From assembly GCA_034429975.1 (NCBI GenBank), contig DAOUFM010000151.1:1-64000 (forward strand): a DNA stretch of 64,000 bases. Reading direction: 5' to 3'. This document shows, piece after piece, positions 34,448-43,732 of the stretch. Numbering within the stretch: the first letter of the stretch is position 1; the number at the start of each line of letters is the position of its first letter. The notes beneath the pieces are model-generated. The model was not told the DNA's origin. It was given only the letters and a program-made list of their open reading frames with translations, and ran no database searches. Source of the stretch: UBA6170 sp034429975 (GTDB lineage Bacteria; Chloroflexota; Anaerolineae; Anaerolineales; Anaerolineaceae). The position numbers were made by a program, and so were the translations under genes.

Positions 34448-35272
34448 TTAATCCTTTGCGTAGTCAATAAAATTTGAATTACCTTTGCAAGCTTGGTTAA
34501 TTATTTGAATTGATTGGATGATACGATTATCGTACTTTTTAACAATAATATCCACGGGCGTCATTTGAGACAGAACCAATTTGATATTAACCAGGTCTAC
34601 CTGGTGGATATGGTTTTCTATCCAATCTAATGATTTTCCTCCGCGAAGATGCCGATCACGCAAGCCATTTAACAAAATTTCAGGATTTGCTACCAAAGCA
34701 ATCCGACAATCGAAAGTGGATTGGAAGTTGATCCATGGAGGACTATTTAATAACCAATAATTCCCTTCTAGAATCAGAATACGGTGAAATTTCCTAATAG
34801 AGCCGGCGTTTGGGATGGGATCGTGTGCTTGCCGGCTGTAAACCGGAAATGATAATTGATCCACCTCAGGCGCTAAACTCAGGAATTCCCGAATAGCCAT
34901 AGTATCGAATGTTTCGGGAGATCCCTTGATCCGGCGAAGTGGAATCCTATGATCATCTTTCTTAAAATAATGACGATCCAGATAAAGGTTGGAAAAGTGC
35001 CATCCATCCAATCCGACTGTCACTGCCAGATCTTCATTTTTGTATGCGTTAATACAGGCTTTGAGAGTAGCAGCAAAAGCGGATTTACCACTACCGGGAG
35101 GTCCGCCAATCGCTACGAGGATACGTTTTTTTGAATGATCCTGCTGAAGAATTCGCCGGGCAATCGGAAAATAAAATTGTTCGATTTCTTTCTGATCTAT
35201 CTCCAATTGATAATTGGTTTCATCCAGAAAGATGTTTTTCTTTTGAAGCTTATTCCAAATTTCCGAGTCCAT
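34448..35272 (-). CDS. P-loop sugar/nucleoside kinase (PRK/uridine kinase superfamily)
   Basis: 274 residues. The P-loop is GGPPGSGKSAF (about residues 46-56), followed by VGLDGWHFSN with the substrate-contact Asp and the kinase block DDHRIPLRRIKGSPETFD. A lid segment, DRHLRGGKS, is present. Relatives include uridine kinase, pantothenate kinase, phosphoribulokinase and some fructose kinases. Sitting with a glycosidase and an isomerase, it more likely phosphorylates a sugar than a nucleoside. The start at 35272 overlaps the PfkB gene by 23 bases; a start at 35305 would overlap by more. Confidence 0.75.
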   Translation of the reverse strand: MDSEIWNKLQKKNIFLDETNYQLEIDQKEIEQFYFPIARRILQQDHSKKRILVAIGGPPGSGKSAFAATLKACINAYKNEDLAVTVGLDGWHFSNLYLDRHYFKKDDHRIPLRRIKGSPETFDTMAIREFLSLAPEVDQLSFPVYSRQAHDPIPNAGSIRKFHRILILEGNYWLLNSPPWINFQSTFDCRIALVANPEILLNGLRDRHLRGGKSLDWIENHIHQVDLVNIKLVLSQMTPVDIIVKKYDNRIIQSIQIINQACKGNSNFIDYAKD

Positions 35273-36182
35273 GATGTTCTCGTAAGAAATGTTTGACCTG
35301 ATCATGATAAGGAATTCCTAAACGCCCACCGGGATGCATGGCTTTTAACCCAGCAGCTGCTGTTGCTAATTCAACCGCTTGAGCAACAGATTCTCTTCGA
35401 GCAATGGCTGCAGCATACACCCCATGGAAGACATCCCCACAGCCTGTTGTGTCATTAACCTTAACTTTAAAGGCAGGGTAGTGCAAAATCTCTCCGCCCT
35501 GATAGGAATACCAACAACCCTGATCCCCGGCAGTGAGCACGCAAGCAGTTCGATTTTTGTAATCAAGCATCTGAAAAATATCCTCTAATTCGTGTTTACC
35601 TGTAATCTGTCGGGCAAAATTAAGTCCAATCACCAGGTGATCAATATAACCAAGTAGTTCATTGAACCTGGGCAATCGCTCGTTTTCCAGATCAGCGATC
35701 ACCGGGATGCCTAATTGGCGCGCTAGTTTGGCAGCTTTTAACCCAGCTTGCGGAACATGATGATCGATAAATAACACCTGGCAGCTTGAGATTAATGAGG
35801 TGGTAATCTTCTCTAGGGGTGGTTCCACGTTGCCAGGCTGGTAAAGAATGGTACGGGTATGGTTGGCTACGTCCACCAGTATCCAGGCATGGTAAGGGCG
35901 TCCTTTTTCTGATAGAACACAAGGAGAACAGTCAACTTCCTCTTTATGCAACTCTGTGAGTGTAAAGGTTGAGAGTTCATCAGAACCCATTAATGAGCAA
36001 AATGCGGTTTGAACACCCTGGCGGGATGCTGCTACCAGCGCGGTTGCGACCAGGCCGCCACCCTGGTGTTGGGCCTCTCGAACCTGTATTTTTGAATCGG
36101 GTAATGGAAATTGATCCAGGTAGATCAATTCATCGATTGCTGCGTTTCCAATTCCAAGAACATCCCATTTTCTTTTGACCAT
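35250..36182 (-). CDS. PfkB/ribokinase-family sugar kinase
   Basis: 310 residues. The N-terminal signature reads HQGGGLVATALVAASRQG (substrate-side GG motif), and the C-terminal signature is VNDTTGCGDVFHGVYAAA, with the catalytic Asp in the GCGD anion-hole motif. The family phosphorylates ribose, fructose, tagatose-6-P, nucleosides and others. ATG 36182 with AGG nine bases before it is preferred over a TTG one codon earlier. It is the second kinase in the operon, suggesting two successive phosphorylations or one for each half of a disaccharide. Confidence 0.9.
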   Translation of the reverse strand: MVKRKWDVLGIGNAAIDELIYLDQFPLPDSKIQVREAQHQGGGLVATALVAASRQGVQTAFCSLMGSDELSTFTLTELHKEEVDCSPCVLSEKGRPYHAWILVDVANHTRTILYQPGNVEPPLEKITTSLISSCQVLFIDHHVPQAGLKAAKLARQLGIPVIADLENERLPRFNELLGYIDHLVIGLNFARQITGKHELEDIFQMLDYKNRTACVLTAGDQGCWYSYQGGEILHYPAFKVKVNDTTGCGDVFHGVYAAAIARRESVAQAVELATAAAGLKAMHPGGRLGIPYHDQVKHFLREHHGLGNLE

Positions 36183-36197
36183 CAAAGTACCTGCATA

Positions 36198-37316
36198 TTA
36201 ATATTTTTGTAATCGGAGGCTATTCAATAACAGCATTTCCAACTCGCCCCGGTTATTTTCAGGGTCAAAATAACAATTCAGTATCCGCTCATGGGGAAGC
36301 GAATTAATCCGCTCATTCATAATTTCTAGTGCCCGACAATTGATCTCGACAGCCTTTTTTACGGGTATACGTTCGGGATTAATATCGATACCAAAATAAC
36401 CACGGTAACCATACATTTTTAAAGCATATAGGGCAGCTTCCGCTTGTTGCCATTCAGTTGCGCCGATATTCAGATCCTGATCATAATTCCCGAGAGGTTG
36501 GCTGTTCCAATGCGTATGGCTCAGGCGCCCCTGCCGCATGATTCGACTGAAAGCATAGGGTGTATCCTCATACCCCATCCGAATATGACCGATCTCTGGT
36601 TGCATTCCGACTAAGGCATGACCTTGCTGCAACAATTCCCGGTTTTTTGGGTTTCGCAGCCGGTTTTCGACATCGTTAGCGAGAATTAATCCGTCTGAAG
36701 TGGTGCGGTAAATATTATTGGGCGCAGGTTCATAGGGTTTAGGTTCGATCATCACGCGCACACCTGGAACCTCATCCAGCGCGGCTGCCAGCATATCCTC
36801 ATAGCGATCCCACATATCGTAAAAGTGATGACCATATGGAATAGTGTATCCATCAATTCCGGGCCATAATCCCATTCCATCGGCATTAGCTGTTTTCACC
36901 ATCTTTAAAGCATTGACAGTCATTTGATAAGCTTTTTCCTGCTTACTTCGATAGGGATTGGAGAGGGTGCCAAATTCAAAATCTTTATAATAAAAACTGA
37001 AGGGTCCAATCCCAACCAGGCGAATGCCAGTTTCCTTTTCAAGTTGCTGATACAGAGGAAGATTTTCTTCATTCACCTCAGTGGGGTAGTGTGCCTCTAC
37101 TCCTTTTATACCTAATGGAGCCATTTCGGCGAGCAGTTCAATACGTTGTAAAATAGTCAGTGATTCTCCATACGGTTCGTGAAAGCGGCTACCTCCAGGT
37201 GATAAAAACCAGATTCCAACGGTCGGTTTTATTTCCAGCGAAAATGAGTTAAGGTGTTGTAATAGATCTTCTGGGGTTCTTTTTTCTTTCTGATAGCGTA
37301 AATCAGCAAAACTCAC
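36198..37316 (-). CDS. Xylose/rhamnose isomerase-like TIM-barrel sugar isomerase
   Basis: 372 residues. Metal-site motifs of aldose-ketose isomerases are in order: FHEPYG near the N-terminus (candidate catalytic His), IEPKPYEP (Glu), GMQPEIGHIRM (Glu and His), SHTHWNSQPLGNYDQDLNIG (His, then the two Asp of DQD) and GIDINPER (Asp). EPKPxEP, PEIGH and YDQDL resemble XylA, while HxWN in place of HIDLN is closer to rhamnose isomerases, so the substrate is uncertain. GTG 37316 is preceded by AAGGAGG. It is first in the minus-strand operon, before the PfkB kinase: isomerise, then phosphorylate. Confidence 0.82.
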   Translation of the reverse strand: MSFADLRYQKEKRTPEDLLQHLNSFSLEIKPTVGIWFLSPGGSRFHEPYGESLTILQRIELLAEMAPLGIKGVEAHYPTEVNEENLPLYQQLEKETGIRLVGIGPFSFYYKDFEFGTLSNPYRSKQEKAYQMTVNALKMVKTANADGMGLWPGIDGYTIPYGHHFYDMWDRYEDMLAAALDEVPGVRVMIEPKPYEPAPNNIYRTTSDGLILANDVENRLRNPKNRELLQQGHALVGMQPEIGHIRMGYEDTPYAFSRIMRQGRLSHTHWNSQPLGNYDQDLNIGATEWQQAEAALYALKMYGYRGYFGIDINPERIPVKKAVEINCRALEIMNERINSLPHERILNCYFDPENNRGELEMLLLNSLRLQKY

Positions 37317-37465
37317 ATATACCTCCTTGAATAAATATAGGGAAATAATTTAAAAAAATACTAATTTGAGTGATCAGGATAGATAAAAACTTTTTCTGCT
37401 TTTATAACTTTAGCATAAAAAAAAGTTAATGAGAATATTGAGTAGAAATTGATATATAAAAAAAC

Positions 37466-37493
37466 TTGATTCAATTTTTTATTTAGATAAAAT
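37466..37493 (+). promoter_or_regulatory. Promoter for the sugar permease operon
   Basis: TTGATT (37466-37471), 16 bases, TAAAAT (37488-37493), in an AT-rich divergent intergenic region. The leader would be about 40 bases. No regulator gene lies next to it and no clear palindrome was found. Confidence 0.45.
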
Positions 37494-37538
37494 GGTAATG
37501 TAGCCTCCCGATTTAGAAAAATTTATAAGGTGGTCCCA

Positions 37539-38492
37539 TTGGCAGAAGCAAATTATGTATTGGGCGACAAGTCCTTAAAAAGTAATTTTTCAAGTGTTGA
37601 TCCTCGTGGTATCCGAAAGCGATCCTTAAAGAAATTTATAACAGCACTATTTTTTATGGCGCCTTCCTTAATTATCTTTACGGCATTCGTATTTGTTCCG
37701 TTGGTGCGCACTTTCGTGTTAAGCACACAATTGACAAATCCGATCGGCGTTCCAGTCGCTTTTTATGGGATAGAGCAATATCGAAAGATGTTTGTCAATG
37801 ATATTTTTATAAATAGCTTATCCCGTTCATTTCTTTTTGTTCTTTATACTGTTCCGAGTACACTAATTATTTCTCTGGTGCTGGCGGTTCTGGGTAATTT
37901 GCGCCTAAAATTTATTTCTGTGTTCCGGTTGGTCTTCTCCATCACTATTGCAGTTTCTGCAGCGACTGCCTCTTTAATCTTTATGTACCTTTACCATCCA
38001 ACGGTTGGGGCAGTTAATTACCTGATTAGTTTCTTAGGAATTCCAGCTATCCCTTGGCTGATTGACGCTAAATTTGCACTATTTGCGATTGCGTTATGTG
38101 CTATCTGGCTGCAAACCGGTATGAATACGGTCATCATTCTGGCGGCTATGCAGGGAATTCCGGAAGAACTTTATGAAAGTGCCGTCATCGATGGAGCAAA
38201 TGCCTGGAATAAGTTTAAATCTATTACCCTCCCTTTGCTATCTCCCACATTTTTCTTTTTATTGGTCATTGACATGCTGGCATCTTTTCAAACCTTTACC
38301 CAAATTAATATTATGACCAAAGGTGGCCCATTGAATTCAACCAACGTGGTTGTTTATTCAATTTACCGTGAATTCTACTTTAATGGGAAGTACGGGTTTG
38401 CAGCAGCCGAGTCTGTGATGCTATTTTTCATCATGTTGATTTTGACCATTATTCAATTCACTGTCGTTGAGAAAAAGGTAAATTACGAATGA
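37539..38492 (+). CDS. Sugar ABC transporter permease (MalF-like)
   Basis: 317 residues, six membrane segments, with a polar N-terminal tail of about 35 residues. The EAA loop reads EELYESAVIDGANAWNKFKS, then ITLPLLSP. The likely start is TTG 37539, six bases after AAGGTGG; a GTG at 37530 would lie within that ribosome site. It overlaps the second permease by four bases. Unlike the other two importers here, the permeases come before the binding protein. Confidence 0.9.
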   Translation: MAEANYVLGDKSLKSNFSSVDPRGIRKRSLKKFITALFFMAPSLIIFTAFVFVPLVRTFVLSTQLTNPIGVPVAFYGIEQYRKMFVNDIFINSLSRSFLFVLYTVPSTLIISLVLAVLGNLRLKFISVFRLVFSITIAVSAATASLIFMYLYHPTVGAVNYLISFLGIPAIPWLIDAKFALFAIALCAIWLQTGMNTVIILAAMQGIPEELYESAVIDGANAWNKFKSITLPLLSPTFFFLLVIDMLASFQTFTQINIMTKGGPLNSTNVVVYSIYREFYFNGKYGFAAAESVMLFFIMLILTIIQFTVVEKKVNYE

Positions 38493-39328
38493 ATCTATCC
38501 CATAGCCTTAAAAAACACATACAATCCACAATTTTTTACATAATCCTCATTATTGCTGCTGTGATTATGATCTTCCCGATCTGGTCTGCTATCAACATCA
38601 GCTTGTTAAACGATAGTGAAGTTGCTTCGTGGCCGCCGAAAATGGTTCCATCCAGTTTTCATCTGACGAACTTTCAACGAGCCATGCAGCAAGCCCCTTT
38701 AGGCCGCTATATGGTCAATAGTGTGATCCAATCTGGCCTGGTCATGCTGGGACAATTAACGACCGCTTGCCTGGCAGCTTATGCGTTTGCTTTCATTGAC
38801 TTCAAATATAAAAACATTTGGTTTTTGGTATTTCTTTCGACTTTGATGATCCCCTGGGAAGCCACGATTATTCCCAATTACCTTTTAATTCGAAAATTGA
38901 AATGGACAGACACTTTTCAGGGGTTAGTTATGCCATTTCTTGCCACCGGGTTTGGTACTTTTCTTTTGCGACAATTCTTTTTAAAGATTCCTAGAGAATT
39001 ATATGATGCTGCTGTAATTGATGGCTGCAGCCACTTGCGTTTTCTTACTCAAATCGTTTTACCTTTAGGACGTCCAGCTTTGGGCACTCTGGCTGTGTAC
39101 AGCTTTCTACAAACTTACAATCAATACCTCTGGCCTTTATTAATTACCAATAATGAAAAAATGCGGACTGTACAAATTGGAATTTCACTATTACAGGATG
39201 AAGAAAGATTTATGTTTAATAATGTGATGGCCGGCGTGGTTTTGATTATGATTCCGACTTTCCTGTTATTTTTTATCAGCAATAAACAATTAATTAAGGG
39301 ATTAACAGCAGGTGCTGTTAAAGGGTAA
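38489..39328 (+). CDS. Sugar ABC transporter permease (MalG-like)
   Basis: 279 residues, six membrane segments. The EAA loop reads RELYDAAVIDGCSHLRFLTQ, then IVLPLGRPAL. The C-terminus ends KQLIKGLTAGAVKG as usual for the family. The ATGA overlap couples it to the first permease. The binding-protein gene starts 107 bases later, after a leader containing a startless Shine-Dalgarno sequence. Confidence 0.91.
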   Translation: MNLSHSLKKHIQSTIFYIILIIAAVIMIFPIWSAINISLLNDSEVASWPPKMVPSSFHLTNFQRAMQQAPLGRYMVNSVIQSGLVMLGQLTTACLAAYAFAFIDFKYKNIWFLVFLSTLMIPWEATIIPNYLLIRKLKWTDTFQGLVMPFLATGFGTFLLRQFFLKIPRELYDAAVIDGCSHLRFLTQIVLPLGRPALGTLAVYSFLQTYNQYLWPLLITNNEKMRTVQIGISLLQDEERFMFNNVMAGVVLIMIPTFLLFFISNKQLIKGLTAGAVKG

Positions 39329-39362
39329 TTCTTACCCAATTATTTTTTCGATCAGTATTGAT

Positions 39363-39372
39363 AAGGAGGTGA
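39363..39372 (+). promoter_or_regulatory. Strong Shine-Dalgarno with no start codon, binding-protein leader 2
   Basis: AAGGAGGTGA is a full-length complement of the anti-Shine-Dalgarno. The bases after it (AATCGAATATTAAAT) contain no start codon at usable distance. It lies 34 bases after the permease stop and 63 bases before the SBP ATG, which has its own AAGGAG. Confidence 0.55.
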
Positions 39373-39435
39373 AATCGAATATTAAATATATTTTCCCGTC
39401 GGTTAATCAATAATCACTAAAAAAGGAGAAAGCAA

Positions 39436-40902
39436 ATGAAGAAAACGCTAATGTATGTATTAGCCAGTATGTTAATTGTGACGATGGTTTTATCTGCCTG
39501 TGCACCTGCCGCACCGGTAGCCCCAGTCGCACCGCCTGCCGAGCAACCTGCAGCTCCGGCAGCGCCTGCCCAGCCAGCCGCTCCAGCAGCTCCGGTTGAA
39601 GTTGAACCAACTCAACCGCCACCTCCTGCGGCTCCAGGAATTACCAAAGTTGAATTCTGGCACAGTATGGCCGGAGATATTGGTGGGAAGGCCATTCCAC
39701 AAATGACCAATGATTTCAATTCGTCGCAAGATAAATGTTATGTGGTTTACACATTCCAGGGTTCTTATGACGATTCATTGAATAAATTGAAAGCTGGATT
39801 GCAAAGTGGTGACGTTCCGACCATTGTTCAGTTGTATGATATTGGCACCCGCCTGATGGTGGATCTGGATGTTGCCCAACCTGTTCAGGATTACATTGAT
39901 GCTGAAAATTATGATGTCTCGGATCTGGAAACAAACGTTCTGGCATACTATACGGTCAATGGAAAACAATATTCTATGCCGTTTAATACTTCTACCCCGA
40001 TCCTGTACTACAACAAAGACATGTTTAAAGCCGCAGGGTTGGATCCGGAAAAACCACCCCGCACTTTCGAAGAATATGCTGAAGCTGCTCGTGCTCTAAC
40101 TCATAAGAATGCCGATGGCACAACCACCTATGGTGGTGCTTTCGCTATTTACGGTTGGTTCTTTGAGCAATTTCTGGCTGTATCAGGGGCAGAATATGTG
40201 AACAATGGCAATGGTCGCGATGCTCTGGCAACCGAAGCTATTTTCAATAGCCCCGAAGGTGTAGCCATTCTGCAGTGGTGGAAAGACATGCTGGATGAAG
40301 GCATTACCACCAACTTTGGAAGACCAACAGTTGATACCCGTAACGCCTTCTTAGCTGGCCAGGTTGCCATGTTCATTGACTCAACCGCGGTGTTACGCGG
40401 TATGATGGACAGCACTGCCGGTAAATTCGAAATCGGAACCGGTTACCTTCCGCGGCCTAACGAGGAAGCTTACAACAAATCCGGTACGATCATCGGCGGT
40501 GGCTCACTCTGGTTGATCAAAGACAGCACTGAAGCTGAAAAATCCTGTGGTTGGGAATTCATTAAGTTCATGGCTTCTGCTCCTCAACAGGCTTACTGGC
40601 AGACCATGTCCGGATATTTCCCGATTCGAATGTCAGCTTATGAAGAACCACTGGCGAAAGAATGGATGGCAAAATATCCGCCTTTTACCACAGCAATTGA
40701 CCAACTACATGCCGCACCCAATAATCGCTTCACCAATGGTGGTTTGATCGGTGTATTCCCATCAGCCCGCCAGGATATTGAAGGAGCAATCGAGGAAGTA
40801 ATTTCCGGTACGCTATCTCCGCAACAGGCTTTGGATAAAGCTGCTCAGAAAGTTACTGACGCAATTGTGGAATACAACCTCTCTATGGGGCTTACCAAGT
40901 AA
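39436..40902 (+). CDS. Sugar ABC transporter substrate-binding lipoprotein
   Basis: 488 residues. Signal peptide with lipobox LSAC (Cys near 22), then a long Ala/Pro-rich linker of about 45 residues (APVAPPAEQPAAPAAPAQPA and similar). The family 1 binding domain follows, with VEFWHSMAGDIGGKAIPQM, TPILYYNKDMFKAAGLDPE and FLAGQVAMFID; this domain resembles glycerol-3-phosphate/sugar-binding (UgpB-like) proteins. The linker probably spaces the domain from the membrane through the cell wall or S-layer. AAAAAGGAG precedes the ATG. A 12-bp hairpin follows the stop. Confidence 0.92.
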   Translation: MKKTLMYVLASMLIVTMVLSACAPAAPVAPVAPPAEQPAAPAAPAQPAAPAAPVEVEPTQPPPPAAPGITKVEFWHSMAGDIGGKAIPQMTNDFNSSQDKCYVVYTFQGSYDDSLNKLKAGLQSGDVPTIVQLYDIGTRLMVDLDVAQPVQDYIDAENYDVSDLETNVLAYYTVNGKQYSMPFNTSTPILYYNKDMFKAAGLDPEKPPRTFEEYAEAARALTHKNADGTTTYGGAFAIYGWFFEQFLAVSGAEYVNNGNGRDALATEAIFNSPEGVAILQWWKDMLDEGITTNFGRPTVDTRNAFLAGQVAMFIDSTAVLRGMMDSTAGKFEIGTGYLPRPNEEAYNKSGTIIGGGSLWLIKDSTEAEKSCGWEFIKFMASAPQQAYWQTMSGYFPIRMSAYEEPLAKEWMAKYPPFTTAIDQLHAAPNNRFTNGGLIGVFPSARQDIEGAIEEVISGTLSPQQALDKAAQKVTDAIVEYNLSMGLTK

Positions 40903-40923
40903 AGATAAACGAATATTAATAAT

Positions 40924-40957
40924 AAGGAGGCTGCCCTGTCACTGTGGCAGCTTCCTT
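40924..40957 (+). terminator. Hairpin after binding-protein gene 2
   Basis: AAGGAGGCTGCC (40924-40935) pairs with GGCAGCTTCCTT (40946-40957), 12 bp with a single G-U pair, around a ten-base loop. It ends the operon 21 bases after the stop codon. The U-tract is weak (CGTTTAAATT). Confidence 0.7.
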
Positions 40958-41150
40958 CGTTTAAATTAGAAAAAGCAAATAGTTTATGAATGTTAGGAGA
41001 ACAAGGTTTTACATGCTAAGTCTAAAAAAGGCTTCAGGTTGTTCAGGTATAATACAGAGCAAAAAAGATGATACGATCTCATGCAATCAATTGTAAACAA
41101 CTATGCATTGAGATATTTTTAACTAACTGTAAATCAGGAGTGATAGAAAG

Positions 41151-41657
41151 ATGGCAAATAAACTTTATCAATATCTAGCAAAGGATCATGAGCGCCTGGA
41201 TAAACTTTTAGAAAAAGCAATTGGAGAGGATTTCCAGGTAGATTATGAAACTTATGAAGAATTCCGAAAAGGATTGCTGCGCCATATTTCTATCGAAGAG
41301 AAAATTGTTTTCCCTTTCATGTATGAACATGATGTTAAGAAAACCGATCCTTTTATTGAACAATTGAGACTGGACCATAGTGCTATTGTGCTGTTACTGG
41401 TTGCAGAACCATCTCCTTCAACGATCGCAACTTTGTTGTCCGTCCTTGAGATCCATAACGAACTGGAAGAACGGGTGGAAGGTTTGTACGAGATGCTTGA
41501 AGAGATGGCAGGCGAAGATTCCTCCCCATTATATGAACAATTTCTAGCATCGCCAGATGTCCCGGTCCTTCCTACCAAGCCACGATCTAAAGTAATGGGT
41601 TTCCTTCAACGGGCGTTGGAACGAGCCGGTCATCCTTTTATTGAGAAGGACGAGTAG
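41151..41657 (+). CDS. Hemerythrin-like HHE-domain protein
   Basis: 168 residues. A four-helix HHE bundle: His13 (KDHERLDK), His45 and Glu49 (LLRHISIEEKIVFP), His76 (RLDHSAIV) and His102/Glu106 (IHNELEER) are positioned to bind a di-iron centre. The C-terminal 45 residues are a linker. Roles of the family include oxygen or NO binding and iron handling in anaerobes. AGGAG lies ten bases before the ATG. TATAAT at 41048-41053 may belong to its promoter. The HEAT-like gene follows 79 bases later. Confidence 0.85.
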   Translation: MANKLYQYLAKDHERLDKLLEKAIGEDFQVDYETYEEFRKGLLRHISIEEKIVFPFMYEHDVKKTDPFIEQLRLDHSAIVLLLVAEPSPSTIATLLSVLEIHNELEERVEGLYEMLEEMAGEDSSPLYEQFLASPDVPVLPTKPRSKVMGFLQRALERAGHPFIEKDE

Positions 41658-41736
41658 AATTTTTCAGATAATTCTTATTATCAAAAATAAAAAAAGGGTT
41701 ACAATTTAAATTCAAAATAAAAAATTGGAGGATTCG

Positions 41737-42162
41737 ATGGATTTTCATGATGTTGTTGCAGCTTTAAGAGCGTTAGAGGATCCTTCTTTGGATAATGAAA
41801 CTCATGAAAAAGCCTGTGATTTTCTAGCTTCTTTGGATGAAAAAGAAGAAGCCAGGGATTTGGTTAAATCTCTGGAAAGTGAAAAGGTAAGTGTGCGTTG
41901 GGATGCAGCCAATATTCTGGCTGGTTTAGGAATCCAATCGATTTGTGCCATCCTGAAAGCGTTAATGGACCCTAATCGGGTTGGGCATCCACGGTTAAGA
42001 GAAGGGGTATTACATGTCTATCATGAATTACAGGACCCGGAATTAAAAGCGAAAATGACACCTTTGATTGAATCCTTTAGAGGTCCTGCGCCGGATATTA
42101 CTTCTATGTGGGTAGCTTACCGGATACTTGAATCAATTGACGATGAAATTTGTGGAAAATAA
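41737..42162 (+). CDS. Small HEAT-repeat-like protein
   Basis: 141 residues, all helical by appearance. ARDLVKSLESEKVSVRWDAA and NILAGLGIQSICAILKALMD look like HEAT/PBS-lyase repeats, which serve as protein-protein scaffolds. The ATG at 41737 is five bases after GGAGG; a TTG at 41725 would include that site. No enzyme motif is present. It may be cotranscribed with the hemerythrin gene. Confidence 0.65.
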   Translation: MDFHDVVAALRALEDPSLDNETHEKACDFLASLDEKEEARDLVKSLESEKVSVRWDAANILAGLGIQSICAILKALMDPNRVGHPRLREGVLHVYHELQDPELKAKMTPLIESFRGPAPDITSMWVAYRILESIDDEICGK

Positions 42163-42217
42163 AATCAAAAATCCTTTTGAGTTAGGTAGTTGGTAAAGTC
42201 AACGGATTAAAAAATTT

Positions 42218-43159
42218 TTATACATGGTTATCCTGGCTAATCACATCTTTTTCGGATAAGCTTTTCAACAACAAATGAAAATAGACCAGGCCGCCATGGT
42301 TTTTCCAGGGTTCAATTACATCATGAACTGTGCTGTAATTCAGCTTCTCTTTTATTCCTAACCAGCGTTCGAGATGGTTGCGAGCCCCCACATCATCAGC
42401 TGGAAAAATATGGGTTCTTCCCAAACCACGTAACAAGAAATATTCTGCCGTCCAACGTCCTATCCCTTTCAAATCAAGTAACCGTTCCAGGGCTTGTTGA
42501 TCATTCAGAGACTCAAGCGGGCTCAAGTTAAGCTGCCCAGCCATCAGGATTTGAGAAAGTCCAGTTATATAACGTGCCTTTTGATAGCTAAATTTCAATT
42601 GACGTAAATCATCAAGATCAGCAATTGCTAAGTCTTGTGGGCGCGGAAATGAATAAAATATTCCAGAATCAGTTTGAAAAGCTTGGCCATAAGTCTCAGC
42701 CAGGCTGTTTAATAAACGAATCCCCATGGTCAAGGTAAGCTGTTGGCATGAAATTGCGTTGACCAACGTTTCGAAATATGATTGGTACCGGGGTGGTTTG
42801 AAGCCCTTGAATTGATTCACAATCGAATTTAATTTTAAATCCTGTGCTGATAAGCGATAAAAATCCTCCAGATCAATATGAATTCCTAATAAGCGCTCTA
42901 AAGAAGAAATGACCTGATCGGTCACGTCTTCAATTCTCTTCGAGCTATTAATGGTAATGTTTAAAACAGGTTCAGTTGGGGGTCCAATTTGGAAAACAGA
43001 CACCTCAAATGGCTCTCCGCTGTTGGTCACCATAACTCGCTTGTATACCTGACCATCCCAACGATCAATGATGTTGTCCGGTCGTCGTCGTAAAGCCCAA
43101 ACAGTATAATCCAGCCGAAATGGGGGAGATGGTTTCAGGTTAAATGAGTAAGATTCCAC
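42218..43159 (-). CDS. AlkA-type DNA-3-methyladenine glycosylase
   Basis: 313 residues. The N-terminal domain is AlkA_N-like. The helix-hairpin-helix DNA-binding motif is LLDLKGIGRWTAEYFLLRGL, and the catalytic Asp lies in IFPADDVGAR, corresponding to Asp238 of E. coli AlkA. It removes alkylated purines from DNA to start base excision repair. Start is GTG 43159 with AGGA upstream. It lies 84 bases after an AhpD-like gene on the same strand. Confidence 0.88.
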   Translation of the reverse strand: MESYSFNLKPSPPFRLDYTVWALRRRPDNIIDRWDGQVYKRVMVTNSGEPFEVSVFQIGPPTEPVLNITINSSKRIEDVTDQVISSLERLLGIHIDLEDFYRLSAQDLKLNSIVNQFKGFKPPRYQSYFETLVNAISCQQLTLTMGIRLLNSLAETYGQAFQTDSGIFYSFPRPQDLAIADLDDLRQLKFSYQKARYITGLSQILMAGQLNLSPLESLNDQQALERLLDLKGIGRWTAEYFLLRGLGRTHIFPADDVGARNHLERWLGIKEKLNYSTVHDVIEPWKNHGGLVYFHLLLKSLSEKDVISQDNHV

Positions 43160-43243
43160 AATAATTGTTTCCTGTGAATTAGATTGGCCTAAATCATTGA
43201 AAAAAGGCTAAATTTTTTGTTGATTTGGGGCAATCTGATTTTT

Positions 43244-43732
43244 TTATTTTCGCCGCAATGAATTTTTCTTCGTGGTTGGATGATCTGGTAAATAAGATCC
43301 AGGCAACGTGCGAAATGAGATGGCAAGGCGATTCCAGCCGTTTATTGCTATGATCCCCAGGGTCAAGTCGACCAACTCTTTTTCTGTGAATTGTTTGCGC
43401 ACTTCCTGATAAACTTCCTCGGGAACATGATCCTGACCGACCATCGTAACTGCTTCCGACCAGGCCAGGGCTGCTCGTTCACGATCACTGTAGTAGGGGG
43501 CTTCCCGCCAGGCGCTGATCCCATAAAGCCGCTGTTCACTTTCACCCAGTGAGCGGGCATTCTTCGTGTGCATATCAAGACAATAGGCGCATCCATTAAT
43601 TTGCGATGCCCTGAGTCTTACCAATTCTAATAAAAGTGGATCTAAACCACTATCATGAACATGTTTTTCTAATTGGAGTAATCCATTGATTCCCTCTGGG
43701 TCTACTTTTGAATAATCTATTCGTTGATCCAT
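43244..43732 (-). CDS. Carboxymuconolactone decarboxylase/AhpD-like peroxidase
   Basis: 162 residues. The CMD/AhpD core has NGCAYCLDMHTKNARSLGES with the redox CxxC and the nearby His, plus a Glu further upstream. This is the alkylhydroperoxidase-like subgroup, which reduces peroxides with a thiol partner. ATG 43732 has AAGGAG ten bases upstream; an upstream in-frame start at 43765 would swallow that site. It is divergent from the MarR gene and codirectional with the AlkA gene, so both may belong to a stress response. Confidence 0.85.
   Translation of the reverse strand: MDQRIDYSKVDPEGINGLLQLEKHVHDSGLDPLLLELVRLRASQINGCAYCLDMHTKNARSLGESEQRLYGISAWREAPYYSDRERAALAWSEAVTMVGQDHVPEEVYQEVRKQFTEKELVDLTLGIIAINGWNRLAISFRTLPGSYLPDHPTTKKNSLRRK

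Noticed and set aside
40430..40460. GGAACCGGTTACC as a second LacI operator
   Set aside because: It lies inside the coding sequence of a binding protein and lacks the double-arm structure seen at 16849.
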